A stretch of 49,238 nt of DNA from Hypholoma sublateritium FD-334 SS-4. Lineage: Eukaryota > Basidiomycota > Agaricomycetes > Agaricales > Strophariaceae. The stretch spans positions 1-49,238 of the forward strand of contig KN817667.1 in assembly GCA_000827495.1 (NCBI GenBank), given 5' to 3'. Positions within the stretch are counted from its first letter, which is position 1. Every line of letters starts with the position of its first letter. The notes under the pieces are model-generated. The model was not told where the DNA came from. It made no database searches and worked only from the letters and a program-made list of their open reading frames with translations. Positions 32,531-43,935 of this stretch are shown in pieces. A program made the translations under genes and the position numbers.

Positions 32531-35500
32531 TCAGGCTTCGGGTCCAGTCGAAAATCCCAAAAATTTATGCCAGTCTTTCAACACCCGCACAAATGCTGCT
32601 TTCAAGCCTGGTTTGGTCAGGATATCCTGAACACGCGCGTAATTCATGTCAGCAACGTCAGGGATATGCCCAGCCATAAGATCCACTACAGCAGAGTGGA
32701 ATCGAGCTTGTTCTGCGGCAGTCGTTTCAAAGCGCCCATAGTTGGTTTCAGGGTAGTGTTGCTGGATTGCGATCGAGAAGTGCCGGTAAATGCGAGCACC
32801 CATTTTTGCACCCATTCCACGCTCCATACAGAATTTCAAGTTGTCAGACAATTGTGCGGGGCTCCATGCGCGGCCGTAAGATACCCAGATTCTTTGGCGG
32901 TAAGCTAGGATAACAGCCTGCCTGTTCTCGTGTTTGATGAGCAGATCAAACAATACCACCAACTCTATAGGTCGAATGACTCGGACAAGAATCCAGAGAA
33001 GGCGATATACCCGATAGGGGAGGAGTCGGAGGATCTCCTTATGTTGACCAGTAATGAAGGCACCTTTGTGATAACCAGTGCGGAATCCCCCTGTGCGCTC
33101 CTGATCTTCAATTACAATGTTCCTACTTGTTTCTAGTGTGTTGATCGGGCTTTGGAGAGCTTGTTCTGTCATTCAACCAACTCCTGGTCCCTGGGTGGCA
33201 TGGCAGAGAAATTGCACGTCCCCGAGTGCCTTGTCTATGTCTGAAATCCAGTTCATGCCAGTAGTGCGGCCAAATACGAGGTTTCCAGAGGCGTCTTGCT
33301 TTATGTCTAGCTTTCTGTGCTGCAACAATTTGTGGAAAAACTGATCTGAATCCTCATTGTCGAAATTTCCGTCCCGAATGTCTAGGAGGATGCCATTTCC
33401 TGGAACGTCTTCTTCATTGTCCCTGCTTGATAAATCCTTGAGCTCCGAGAGATTACAGCACTTGTCAAGTTCTTGAAGAGTAAACAGACCCAACAGGATG
33501 TTCTGTTTGACAAACTTCTCTGTTTCTTGAAGCTTTGTTTGGAGAAACTCCTTGTATTTTAAAGTATCAACAGATATTTTGCCAACAGTCACGGTGTCGC
33601 CACGCCACCAAATCATGTCCGGACGAGGTGTAGACTTTGATACGACACTTGTTCTGTGTAGTAGGTCTCTGAGAGCTGCAAATGGTGACATGTTGTGATC
33701 TTGAAGATGTTTTCTGCAGAAAGTTTCAAATGCGCTTAAAATTAATATTAGCATAATATTATGCAACTGATGAAACAGTGGACTCACTCTTGAAAGTCCT
33801 CGTTCACTATAAGGTTTTCCCTCAGAGAGTTTATTCTCTGCAATGCACGGAGGCAAAAAGAGTACTGCAATTTGGCCATGATCGGTGGAATGAGGTGGAT
33901 ATTGATATATGAACCATTTTTGGCGACACACTGTATAGCCAAGAACACAGTGGATGGCATCTTGAAGTCAGTTTCAGCCTCATATTCATTGGGGAAGTAA
34001 ACCTCGCTAAAGACTTTGCCAAGACGAGTTTCCGCTTCGGCCTTGGTATCATCATTATATCCATCAAGCGTGGCTTCTAAATTGTCGAGGGCAGCTTTTT
34101 GTTTGGCATTGAACTGGTATGCGGTTTCTTTTCTTTTATTCGTGCGCTGATTTGCTTGGAGCATAGCCCTTATAAAATGGAGCTCCACAATTGCATATGC
34201 TGCGACGGACTTTTTCTCGGTGAGCGGCGAGAAAGCGCGGCGCATTTTGGAATTTGGCACATTTCTGATTTGGTGCGGTTTTATTTTTTTTCGGAAAAAA
34301 TGTAACACAACACTCACGGTGTGCAGTTTGTCATTGTGAGCAGAAGGCGCGCCGGCAAACGTTGTTCATCTAACAAATTCATGGCCTCCTTGAACGATTC
34401 GAGAACCATAGCCCGCAGCGCAATATACCTTGCATCATCTGGATCCGGTCTGTACTTCTGGTAAAGGGATGCTTGGTGAAGAGGCTTGAGAAATTTGTCT
34501 ATCCCTGTTACAACAAACACGGGTAGTACTGTCTTGACATTGAGGTCGCCAATAATGTCTAGATTTACTGTGTATTGTGCTGTAGACCTCCGGAGCAGCC
34601 CACGCACAGCGTGTAAGTCCAGGTTGTTCAGATTGTCAGGTACAGTGGGTGAAGGCTGGGAAACCTGTGCTGAAACTGAAAAATATCTAATAAATATACT
34701 GCTTGCTTCAGAGAGTGTTTGTGCTGTTACTCGTTTTACTTCGATGCCTTGTATTTTTCCATGAGTAGTCGACTGGTGTGTTGCAAGTGATTTTTGCATT
34801 GGGGAGATAAAACCGCAAAAGTCATCTCCAACAAGGATAGTGCACTGAAAGGAATTCGGAAGAGTCTGCAGGCCAGCCACTGGGGAAGTGGTACGGCCTA
34901 CAGAAATGGGAGATGAGTCCCAGGAATTTCTATGACATCCGCGTATGTCCTCTTTTTTCTGAATGTATCCTGCAGATATGAGTGATTCGGAAATTATCTT
35001 CCGGATTTTGGGGTCCGATGGTACTTTGGCAGGACGATGGTTTTCAAAGAAAACAGCGGAAGCGGAATAAGTGTCTTCTTTTGGGTTCCAGTTGGGACGT
35101 TGGGCCTTTTCCGCTCATAGATGAGTGCGCACGTTACACAGCGGGAGTCCCTCTTGGCAGAGTTCGCAGATGAGAAGTTTATAGCGAGTGTTGAAAGTCA
35201 ACCCAAGGGCCCTAAGAGCCTCAGTGCTGACTATGTCGACTGCAGTATTAGAGCTACTAACCTGTGCAAATACCAGTTTAGTTAGTATGTGCGAAGTAAC
35301 AGTCTTTATTTTACTTACTGTAGGCACAGGCTCTCCCTCTATAGCTTCCATGTCTTCGTCATCGGAAACATGTGCTTGTTCTACCATCGACTGAATGGTT
35401 TTCTGCATAAATTGATTACATGTTATGTGTTAGTGCATGTTTTATATATATTCGGGAATAGTAATTGGCGCACCACTGATATATTCAAATTTGTGGCTTT

Positions 35501-36520
35501 CCTCTTTGGGCGCCTGCTGCGCAAAGGCGGGCTATTTTCTGGTTCACTCTCATCTGACTCTATAATATATCTCTGTTTCCGCTTCTTTGGTTGTTTTCTA
35601 GCAGTTTCGAGTGTGGCAGATGTACTGTGTTGATCCATATCATCACCGGAATCGTCAATTTCCATTAAGAAATTTGGCGCCTTGATTTTCTCTTTGTTTG
35701 AATTTCCCCAGTCTCTGTCAGACTCTGAGCTTTCGCTGTTCTCGCTGCTTGTCTCAGGAATGTCTTCTGGTTCTTCTGGTTCACAAAAGCGAACAATACA
35801 CGGCTGGCTTCTGGTCATTCTGGTCATAATTGCAATATTGCCGCCTGGAGTACCTGCAAGAGAAATTAATTGCAGGTACTACTCCATATTGAAGACAAAT
35901 CTTACCAGGATTGACTGTGGGAAGGGGCGTCTCATATTCTAATATTGTATCTGGCTGTCAGTATACTTTAAAATACCAATTTAAAGGAAAAGGTACCATT
36001 GCTACTAATCTTATCAAGTGCTTGCATCACATCCTCTATGTCGCTATCCCCCTGCACTTCTTTTGGAAGTGGGGCATTCTCCGTTGCTTCTGTGATTTCT
36101 TCCATCTCATTGACATTGACCTCGGTTTCTTCACAGTGGTCGTCGTCGGTGTAGTCCAAAACATCAGGTAATGCAAGACCCCCAACTGCATTAAATCCTG
36201 GTACAAAAATCTGAGACATGTGCAGATGGAAACAGTGCATTTAATACTTACCACTTTCATTTAATTTCTGGTTAAATATTTTTTGAATTTCTTTCAGAAA
36301 TTTATCCTCGATCTCAGCCGTACCCCCTTTGGTTTCACTGAATTGTATGCTGCAGAAAATGTCAGAGGAAATCTATCATTTCCGCAGTATGTAAGCTCAC
36401 ATTTCTACTCGTTCATCCTCAATACCGTTTCTGTTGATGCCGATGAGAACCGTAAGCCAATTAGGGTTGGATGCAGCTGCGCGCCCAACGACTTCCGCTA
36501 TTTCAGTAAATCTATAATTC
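32531..36520 (-). pseudogene. OrsD-domain / telomere-linked-helicase-type protein, multi-exon, two in-frame TGA
   Basis: Minus-strand exons join in frame: about 36520-36401, 36349-36252, 36197-35997, 35950-35906, 35853-35477, 35402-34318, 34264-33788 and 33713-32531. All introns are 46-74 bp with GT..AG ends. The N-terminus is acidic, with Ser/Glu runs and a basic patch (SRRPKRKA). Next is an OrsD-like zinc segment (LLICELCQEGLPLCNVRTH), followed by a second one (SFQC...H..H). The C-terminal part carries RIWVSYGRAWSPAQLSDNL and KMGARIYRHFSIAIQQHYPE. This matches the region that precedes the RecQ-like helicase in subtelomeric basidiomycete proteins (family memory, not a search). No helicase follows; the frame ends at 32531. 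Two TGA codons interrupt it (35115-35117 and 33173-33175), and the same frame continues past each. The 5' end is uncertain. Probably a pseudogene, and otherwise very well preserved. Confidence 0.75.
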
Positions 36521-37371
36521 AAAACAGTAAATAGTCTGATAGAAACAATTCTGAGAAAGCCTACTCCATATCGAAGAAATATTTCTTTGAGCTTGTATCG
36601 GATGAGCAGTGCGAATTTGAGTTGGGATTATGGGTATTCAAAACCTTTACTTATATACGAAAGCTAAATGCTGTGCTTTCACTGCCATATCTCACATTAA
36701 GCACAGAACATTGCGATAGTCTGTGAATTGCATGTCAGTAGCACTGCCTGAGCTAGTAAACATCTCAGCTTTCTAGGTATAAAGAAGTGGGCATGAGCTT
36801 TGCAAGCGCTGCTGCATAGCTTCAGATGCAAGGGACGAGTCAGGTCTAATTTTAGACTCAAACCCCACATTTTGCGCCAGGTTATGGACCAATGGGCATG
36901 ATTATAGGCTTGATTTAAAGATAATCAATATCTCTTCCATTTTATCGCAGCTTTGGACCTTAGGTAAACACCCTTGGGCACGTATTCTACTCATTTGTAA
37001 AGCATTTTCGGCGCTTCGAGTGTGCCCATGCGCAGCCACCTGCCAACTACCAGTTATCGGATATTATTATGACCGGGTCCAGAGAAAACAAACCCTACTC
37101 AGCGCACTTAGAACATGCAGTGTTGTCCGCAGCAGGTGAAGATCCCCGGCGCTTCTCTCCATCCGATGCATCCTTCCGGCCTGCGCACTCACCCTTCGGC
37201 TCAGGACATCAGGTACTCTCAATGTGGCATACGGAAATGCATGGCGCACGGCCACACAGCAGGTGAGCACTGCTACAGATCCAGATTACACATGAGCCCA
37301 CTCTCGCGTCGTTTGTCTCCGCTAGCCTCCGTATATTCCCAGAAGTGCGCAGTACACCCTAGTCCAATGTT
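36521..37371. other. intergenic, nothing recognised
   Basis: The 5' flank of the OrsD-type gene; further small exons may lie at 36520-36620. Beyond that, short frames on both strands (for example 37067-37375) show no motif. No repeat or RNA gene was recognised. Confidence 0.4.
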
Positions 37372-37745
37372 CTAGGGCAAGGACACAGTCTCCCCATCCG
37401 CCCCGAACAGCCCTAGGACATGCGTCATGCCACACTCAGCCCGGAAAACGTTGGTATTTGGTATGAGATGTGCATCAAGAACGGGCCATTCATTTCTGAC
37501 GCAATTTAAAGTGTAGCACACAACCAGAAGTCGTGCCCTTGGCGCCTCGCAGCGGTCGACAATGCAGGTGCATGACAAGGAATCACTTTCAGCCCACATC
37601 TCGATAGCAGGTCGACTGGTCAGCAGTCGACGTCCCGTTCCGCGCCAACACCAGCCCTGGAACACCCTACATCCACCCCAAACGTCGCTAGGACATGAGG
37701 TGTGAAGCGTCCCACCCGCATAAAGTCAGCCGGCTCAAATTCGAC
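37372..37745 (-). pseudogene. possible decayed gene fragment with an internal repeat
   Basis: The minus strand gives two related protein-like stretches: RFTPHVLATFGVDVG near 37700 and GMTHVLGLFGADGETVSLP near 37380. Between them is ESDSLSCTCIVDRCEAPRAR. They are in different frames with a stop between. The underlying DNA also repeats (CATGTCCTAG...TTTGGGGTGGATG against CATGTCCTAG...TTCGGGGCGGATG). The family is unknown. It could be a degraded repeat-domain protein or a chance DNA repeat. Confidence 0.3.
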
Positions 37746-38196
37746 GCCTGCAACCGCATGAAAATTCAATAAGTGTGCATATCTATTTCAAGAGGTGATT
37801 GATTACATTGACTGAAGACCTCCATCAGCCACTGACGTGATTTGTCTATATTGTGTCAGCCGTGCATAGGATGTCCAAGGTCTGTAATCGGACCATTACA
37901 TGTACTATAAAAGTACAGCTCCCATCCTCGCGCGGCCTCACGTGGACGCGAACTCGCAGCAGAGCTCCGGGTCACGAATGGAATATAGGCAAGTTCTCAA
38001 GCACTCTGGTTCATAGTGCGTTCACTGACCTAATTTTCTCCAGTACGGCTGCTGTACCGCGCAGACAACCCGACACAGGCACGAGCACCGCACTCAAGAT
38101 GCGTTGATCGACATTGCAGTGCATAACTACTGCCACGTACACAGCCTTATCATGGTAGACACACAAGATGCATGTGAATGGAGCACCACACCACGC
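37746..38196. other. intergenic, nothing recognised
   Basis: This is the left flank of the large TIR element. Short frames are present without protein character. It ends in the target duplication TGCACAC (38197-38203). Confidence 0.4.
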
Positions 38197-38569
38197 TGCA
38201 CACCACATAGGATAGTTACCCTATATAGTATATAATGACTCATCAGTGATGTACAATGTCCCATCATTAATGGTGACAGTTGCCATCAATGGCAACCAAC
38301 ATATGTCACATCAGTAACAGGGGCAATGGGAACAAACAATGTCGCGTACATAATGGGCCATTTTTTTCCAAATGACCCGACTCGGTCACCGAGTCCTGTT
38401 TGCATGCCTCATTCGCACATCCGAGCACATCTCGGGTGCCCCTTTCGGTAAATGACNGATTTGTTCGGAGGTCCCATTTTGAAAATTTATTACTAAATAT
38501 GGACTTCTGCTGTGCAATGTTGACAACCTCGGGACATGTTTAGGGTACTTCACATGCAAAGAAATCCGT

Positions 38570-39015
38570 CTCGGACCCGAAGTGCTTCAGTTCCGAGACA
38601 AAATAGCTCGGGTGCGAGGTACTTCGGTTGCGAGACAATATGGCTTGGGTGCGAGATACTTCAGTACCGAGAAAATATGGCTCNGGTGCGAAGTGCTTCG
38701 GTTGCGAGACAATATGGCTTGGGTGCGAAGTGCTTTGCATGCGAAGCAAAATAGTTCGGGTGTGAGGTACTTCGGTTGCGAGACAATATGGCTCGGGTGC
38801 GAGNTACTTCGGTACCAAGAAAATATGGCTCGGGTGCGAAGTGCTTCNGTTGCGAGACAATATGGCTCGGGTGCAAAGTGTTTTGCATGCGAAGCAAAAT
38901 AGTTTGGGTGCGAAGTACTTCGGTTGCAAGACAATATGGCTCGGGTGCGAGGTACTTCGGTTGCAAGACAATATGGCTCGGGTGCGAGGTACTTCGGTAC
39001 CGAGAAAATATGGCT
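38570..39015 (+). repeat. 37-bp minisatellite, left arm
   Basis: About twelve units with the frame TCGGGTGCGAGGTACTTCGG plus a variable 17-bp half. Three unit types differ in that half: GTTGCGAGACAATATGG (A), GTACCGAGAAAATATGG (B) and TTTGCATGCGAAGCAAAATAG (C). Their order is mostly A B A C, repeated, giving a higher-order period of about 148 bp. The period of 37 is not a multiple of 3, so the array gives artificial open frames in several phases. Confidence 0.9.
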
Positions 39016-39099
39016 AATATAATCCGTTCTTCATGCGGTTTTTTGCAGTAGATAGGTCTAATTAATACCTTTCTATCGAATATCTCACCGATAAAATCC

Positions 39100-39430
39100 G
39101 AGAAGAATTGACTACAGTACAGGCAGGTCAGTAAACATGTATTGCTGTGTAACTTCCTTGGTCAATAACTTTGTAACAAATAATGCTGTAAGCATGAGAC
39201 CTTTTGGGGTGGATAGCCCTAATAAAGGCCTTTCCAACGCATATTTTACCGAAAGATTCCGAGAAGAATTGACTATGAAACAGTCAAGTCAGTGTACATG
39301 TATTGCTGTCAAACTACTTTAGTCAATAACTTTATCAATAATAATGCTGTTTGTATGACACCTTTTGTGGCAGATAGCCCTAATCAAGGCCTTTAAAACC
39401 CATATTTTACCGAAAAAAACCGAGCAAAAC
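39100..39430 (+). repeat. 161-bp tandem repeat in the loop
   Basis: Two copies start at 39100 and 39261 (GAGAAGAATTGACTA...), sharing CATGTATTGCTGT, GTCAATAACTTT, AATAATGCTGT and GATAGCCCTAAT. A partial third copy precedes them at about 39040-39099, with GATAGGTCTAATTAA and ATCTCACCGA. No protein frame is conserved between copies. Confidence 0.8.
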
Positions 39431-39439
39431 CGAGAATAT

Positions 39440-39785
39440 CATAGGCAATGTATTGACATACACAAGATGTTTTCACAAAGTCAAACGTGCTTCGGTAATT
39501 CTCGGCCCCCCCCCAGCCAGCATTACATCATTTGCACCAAGTTAAATGTGCTTTGGCACATCTCGGAGTTTTAATGGAAATAGTATATTGTGTGCAGTAA
39601 GTTAAGCATTCTTTGGTAATTCTCGGTCTTCCACTGCAACCAATATCACATTATTTGTACCAAGTTAAATGTGCTTCGGAAATTCTTGGGGGCCCATTAG
39701 AGTCAAGTTTATATTGTATGCACCAAGTTTAATGTTGCTCGGATATTCTCGGGCATCTGCTGGAGGCAATATTACATTGTTATTG
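39440..39785. repeat. about 62-bp tandem repeat in the loop
   Basis: Five degenerate units carry AAGTTAAATGTGCTTCGG followed by AATTCTCGG, at about 39480, 39541, 39601, 39664 and 39728. It differs from the neighbouring 161-bp array, and part of the motif (GTGCTTCGG) resembles the core of the 37-bp unit. Confidence 0.7.
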
Positions 39786-39787
39786 CA

Positions 39788-40325
39788 CAATTCTTTGTGC
39801 TTCGCACCCGAATGATTTTGCTTTGCATGCAAAACACTTCGCACCCGAGCCATATTTTCTCGGTACCGAAGTACCTCGCACCCGAGCCATATTTTCTCGG
39901 TACCGAAGTACCTCGCACCCGAGCCATATTGTCTTGCAACCGAAGTACCTCGCACCCGAGCCATATTGTCTTGCAACCGAAGTACTTCGCACCCAAACTA
40001 TTTTGCTTCGCATGCAAAACACTTTGCACCCGAGCCATATTGTCTCGCAACNGAAGCACTTCGCACCCGAGCCATATTTTCTTGGTACCGAAGTANCTCG
40101 CACCCGAGCCATATTGTCTCGCAACCGAAGTACCTCNCACCCGAACTATTTTGCTTCGCATGCAAAGCACTTCGCACCCAAGCCATATTGTCTCGCAACC
40201 GAAGCACTTCGCACCNGAGCCATATTTTCTCGGTACTGAAGTATCTCGCACCCAAGCCATATTGTCTCGCAACCGAAGTACCTCGCACCCGAGCTATTTT
40301 GTCTCGGAACTGAAGCACTTCGGGT
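39788..40325 (-). repeat. 37-bp minisatellite, right arm
   Basis: The inverted counterpart of the left array, extended inward by about two and a half units beyond the mirrored arm (39788-39884), including one B unit and one C-type unit with AAAGCAAAATCATTCGG. One extra ambiguous base at 40137 mirrors a T at 38763. Confidence 0.9.
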
Positions 40326-40703
40326 CCGAGACGGATTTCTTTGCATGTGAAGTACCCTAAACATGTCCCGAGGTTGTCAACATTGCACAGCAGAAGTCCA
40401 TATTTAGTAATAAATTTTCAAAATGGGACCTCCGAACAAATCNGTCATTTACCGAAAGGGGCACCCGAGATGTGCTCGGATGTGCGAATGAGGCATGCAA
40501 ACAGGACTCGGTGACCGAGTCGGGTCATTTGGAAAAAAATGGCCCATTATGTACGCGACATTGTTTGTTCCCATTGCCCCTGTTACTGATGTGACATATG
40601 TTGGTTGCCATTGATGGCAACTGTCACCATTAATGATGGGACATTGTACATCACTGATGAGTCATTATATACTATATAGGGTAACTATCCTATGTGTGCA
40701 CAC

Positions 40704-41158
40704 TCAACCAGTCGCGCAATCAGTCACACATGTAACTTCCCGTGCCATACCACACACGAACCAACCGCACTGAGCAGGAGCAACAGTCCGCGGATAGCAC
40801 AGGAACAACTCCAACAAGCCCAAAGACAGATAAAAAGGAGAAGGGACACGTACGTTGCAATCCACTGTCCTGACACGCATGCCCCTGCCTATCTGAATCG
40901 CACAAATTGCCCCACAACCCCTAGGGCCTATTGATCATCAAATATCCACTCGCCGCTGACAGGCCCCGTGCTAATGGGGCCTTTAGCAACGGACACATGC
41001 TGCGCTAATTGCATGTGCCGCCCGCGAGGAAGACAAAGAGAAGAGGGAACAAATTTCGCAACGTTTATAAACATCAACGTTGTCCAAACAAACTATGCTA
41101 CCCACGCCACATGAGATTCATCACGTGCCACGTGGTCTTACATTCCGGCTTCAACTAA
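40704..41158. other. intergenic, nothing recognised
   Basis: This is the right flank of the large TIR element. A plus frame at 40692-40934 has no domain character. No repeat or RNA gene was seen. Confidence 0.4.
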
Positions 41159-41640
41159 CTATATGTGCTCGTCTATGATCTTTTTGGGACTCTGCCATGG
41201 TCGCAACATGGGAGTCAACTTGTGCCTCCTTCCATCTTGCCCAAACCTCGCCCTTATCAGCCTACAGGCCGCGGTGCACATGGTGCGGCCCGCTACACTG
41301 ACATCAAACGTGCCCAATGTCAGGGAACACTCAAAATCAAGCATGTACCGCGTCTTCGCGCGCCGTGCCGCCGCCACGCACCCACGCACAGGGACGCCAA
41401 GTCAAGCACGACGCAGATGTCCGCCGCACACGGCAAACACGTCCCCGCCGACGGCGTCGATGAGACGCAGGACCTCATGCAGGGAGGAGGACAGGCTGGC
41501 GAGCGAGCCGCGGACTCGGAGGAGGACAGTGATGTGCGCTTTGGGGTCTTTCCAGGCACGGGGGCAGCGAAAGGGCAAGGGGGTCATTGGGTTCTGCGCG
41601 AGATCGGAGAGCGCAGCTTGGATTGGTGCCGCACGATCCG
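41159..41640 (-). pseudogene. gene fragment cut by an LTR, one in-frame TGA
   Basis: The minus strand gives about 155 protein-like codons in one frame: APIQAALSDLAQNPMTPLPF, WKDPKAHITVLLRVRGSL, SSSLHEVLRLIDAVGGDVFA, then after a TGA at 41402-41404, RYMLDFECSLTLGTFDVSVA and CRLIRARFGQDGRRHKL. Coding character runs up to the LTR edge at 41641, so the retrotransposon insertion removed the N-terminus. A CGA in place of the TGA would restore Arg. I do not recognise the family. Confidence 0.45.
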
Positions 41641-42051
41641 TGTTTCATTATCTTATCTCTCTTTAATCTTATCTATATTTCTCCCCGCTGCGGCGCTGTT
41701 TTATCTCTCCATTCCTATGACTCTACAAGATTTATTATGACTTATATTTCACTGCGCGTACTGCGCTAACTACATATTCCAGTGCACATGTGCTGCGCCT
41801 TCAGTTCTTCCTTGTTTTTTGACTCACCAACCCCCATAAACATTATGTACTATTATTTCTTTACATGACTCAGGTACCTGTAGCTAGGTATAAAAGGTCG
41901 TTCTCTGTGTAGCAGTAGAGGCAGTCAAATTTACAGCTCTAAACTGTTCTTATTGATTCTAACTCAACTCTCTCGTGTGCCGAATCTGATCTAAAAGGTA
42001 GCGTCTTGCTTCTTTTGGACTCCATTCATCACATATTTTTGAACATCCACA
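41641..42051 (+). mobile_element. 5' LTR of the plus-strand gypsy element
   Basis: The inverted match to 3588-4000, from TGTTTCATTATC to CATCCACA, with single-base differences and small indels. It precedes a leader and then gag on the same strand, so it is read as the 5' LTR. No internal promoter or primer-binding site was confidently identified; the bases after it are TCGACTTAC. Confidence 0.8.
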
Positions 42052-42170
42052 TCGACTTACTTTGACAACAAACCTCTACTCTTCATCAACTACTATCTAA
42101 TACCTTAATCCCTCTAATTGCACAACACTCCCGCTAATCTTCGGACCGACTACAACAATCACCCTCGGTC
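42052..42170 (+). other. gypsy leader, part 1
   Basis: Sequence between the LTR and the inserted TIR element. It ends with the target duplication CTCGGTC (42164-42170) and resumes at 44655. Without the insert the leader would be about 180 bp. Confidence 0.65.
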
Positions 42171-42435
42171 TACGGTAGACGAGAGCTACGGGGTTTGATT
42201 TCGGATTTTATGATCAGCTACGTGGCTCGCGTAAACTACTGATCGTGATCTCAGTATCTTATTTTACCCTTAGCTTGGTGCCTCGTGCTCAAAATTGTAT
42301 GCTTTAGGCCTTGAAAAACAATCAATTATATGTAGATCAAGATATTCAATGTGCTCTACAAGGGCCTTATAGTGTATTACGGTGGCGAGGAACGGTATGG
42401 ACGGACACTTCTCAAAGAAAATCTCACAGATACAT

Positions 42436-42577
42436 CTACGGGTACCTGAGTCATGTAAAGAAATAATAGTACATAATGTTTACGGGGGTTGGTGAGTCAA
42501 AAAACAAGGAAGAACTGAAGGTGCAGCGCATGTGCACTGGAATACATAGTTAGCGCAGTACGCGCAGTGAAATATAA
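42436..42577 (-). repeat. 142-bp LTR fragment
   Basis: Matches LTR positions 3758-3899 over 142 bp with no indel and one visible change (GGCGCAG to GGTGCAG). The match stops sharply at both ends, with no LTR ends and no target duplication. It is much closer to the 3588-4000 LTR than to the LTR at 41641. Confidence 0.8.
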
Positions 42578-43935
42578 TGAACATTCAATGAACATCTCGG
42601 AATAAGTACCATGGTATGATAAGGAGTTTGGAGCTGACTAGTACCCACAATGGATTTGGGGTCGAAGGACGGACACACTGAAACTGAACAGTTAGCATTC
42701 TAGGTGCCAAATAGCTGCATACCGGCAGGGATACAGTATTGTAGTGCAGATGTATAGGTTCATGGGGCACCATATTTACCGCCACAGAGCGTGGCGCGCC
42801 CTGCACTTGTGTTGCTTCACGCGGGAGCATGCGTGCTTATCGATTATAGAAAGACGCACAGTGCACTTGTGTGCATCACCGCTTGACCATCCACTGTATG
42901 AAAGCGTGTAGGTGCCCATGCCCGTACACTCCTTTGCGTTACCAGTGGGCTCCGGGTGCACGATGTTCATATCATACTGCGTCCTTTACCTTTGCCTGTG
43001 CTTCGTATCCAAGGATTTAAGTTCTGGCATGTCGCACTTCCGCTTGTATGGGCAGCTCGTGCGTGCAAACATATCATGCTAAACAATTGCTCGTGTTTAA
43101 TTAATATAAGCTCTGTTTTTAGGATGCGTGCACGTATACTTATTTCTTTCTTTGTATCGAATTTTTATTTTGAAGAAATGTGGAAGATTTAGCGAAGTCA
43201 ATAATTCCCGCGCCCTCCGCCGCTTTCCCATGCTTGCCAACGCACTCTACGTGCTTCAGTTCCAGCATATCCCACCTCAGATTTCGAGTCTTTGCTATTC
43301 CCCAACTCGTCCGACCGGAATTTTCAGTTTATTTCAGTATCCACAGCTGATGCACGCTCGGTTTTGGCTCGGTGAGTCGCCCAAGAGTCGCCGGTACGAT
43401 ATTGCACCATCCATTGTAAGTTTAGGTGCCTAAAATGGGTACCGGGGTAATGCACGGTCGCCTTTGCATCTCTAAAGCCCATGTAGATGATTAACAGACA
43501 GCAAGTGCGCCCGAACTCAGGAATCGGCGGCGGGTGCGTTGGCTACTGTCATTGAGCCGTCACGTGACCCTACTTTTTTTTCTTTCATTTTTGGGGCCGT
43601 TCTCCTCCTCGAGGCTCGGTACTCATTCAAAGCTGTTTTTGGTACCAAGATACTCAGACTACATGAATAGAAATAAGATCTTACTACTCTGACCTCTTGA
43701 AAAACTTCTATTCACGCAGTTCACGGTCACCGCGGGGTTCATCGAATCGCACTGGGAGAGATTTTTATTCATATTTCACCTTGATTTTATTGGTGATCGT
43801 TGTAGACTAAAGAACCGCTGCGAGCACTGAGCATCAAGCTATGGCAATGGGCATGTCTAATATTTTGGGCCTAGGTACTACAGGATCGTGCGATAAGATA
43901 GAAAAATCACGATCACTAATTAAGCGAGCCACGTA

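Larger units (their letters stand above)
38204..40696. mobile_element. TIR element with 812-bp arms and 7-bp target duplication
   Basis: The left arm 38204-39015 and right arm 39885-40696 are inverted copies with no length difference: mirrored positions always sum to 78900. Ends read CACATAGGATAGTTACCC and its inverse. An exact 7-bp duplication TGCACAC flanks it at 38197-38203 and 40697-40703, so this is an inserted element and not just a palindrome. Each arm has about 370 bp of unique sequence and then a 37-bp minisatellite. The 869-bp loop holds two other tandem arrays and no transposase. The superfamily is uncertain; ends beginning CA with a 7-bp duplication are close to, but do not fit, the 8 bp of hAT. 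Confidence 0.85.

Noticed and set aside
32531..36520. TGA read as a sense codon (recoding or alternative code)
   Set aside because: The Cys-rich gene and the small captured ORF use ordinary stops and Trp codons, and the TGAs sit where CGA is the simplest ancestor; decay is more likely.
38570..39015. Regular repeats considered as a CRISPR array
   Set aside because: Unit-to-unit spacing is pure tandem with no unique spacers, in a eukaryotic context with introns.
38536..40364. Repetitive ORFs with RTRAILSRNRSTSHPSHI-type text in the 38.5-40.4 kb arrays
   Set aside because: They are translations of a 37-bp minisatellite in several frames on both strands, not proteins.
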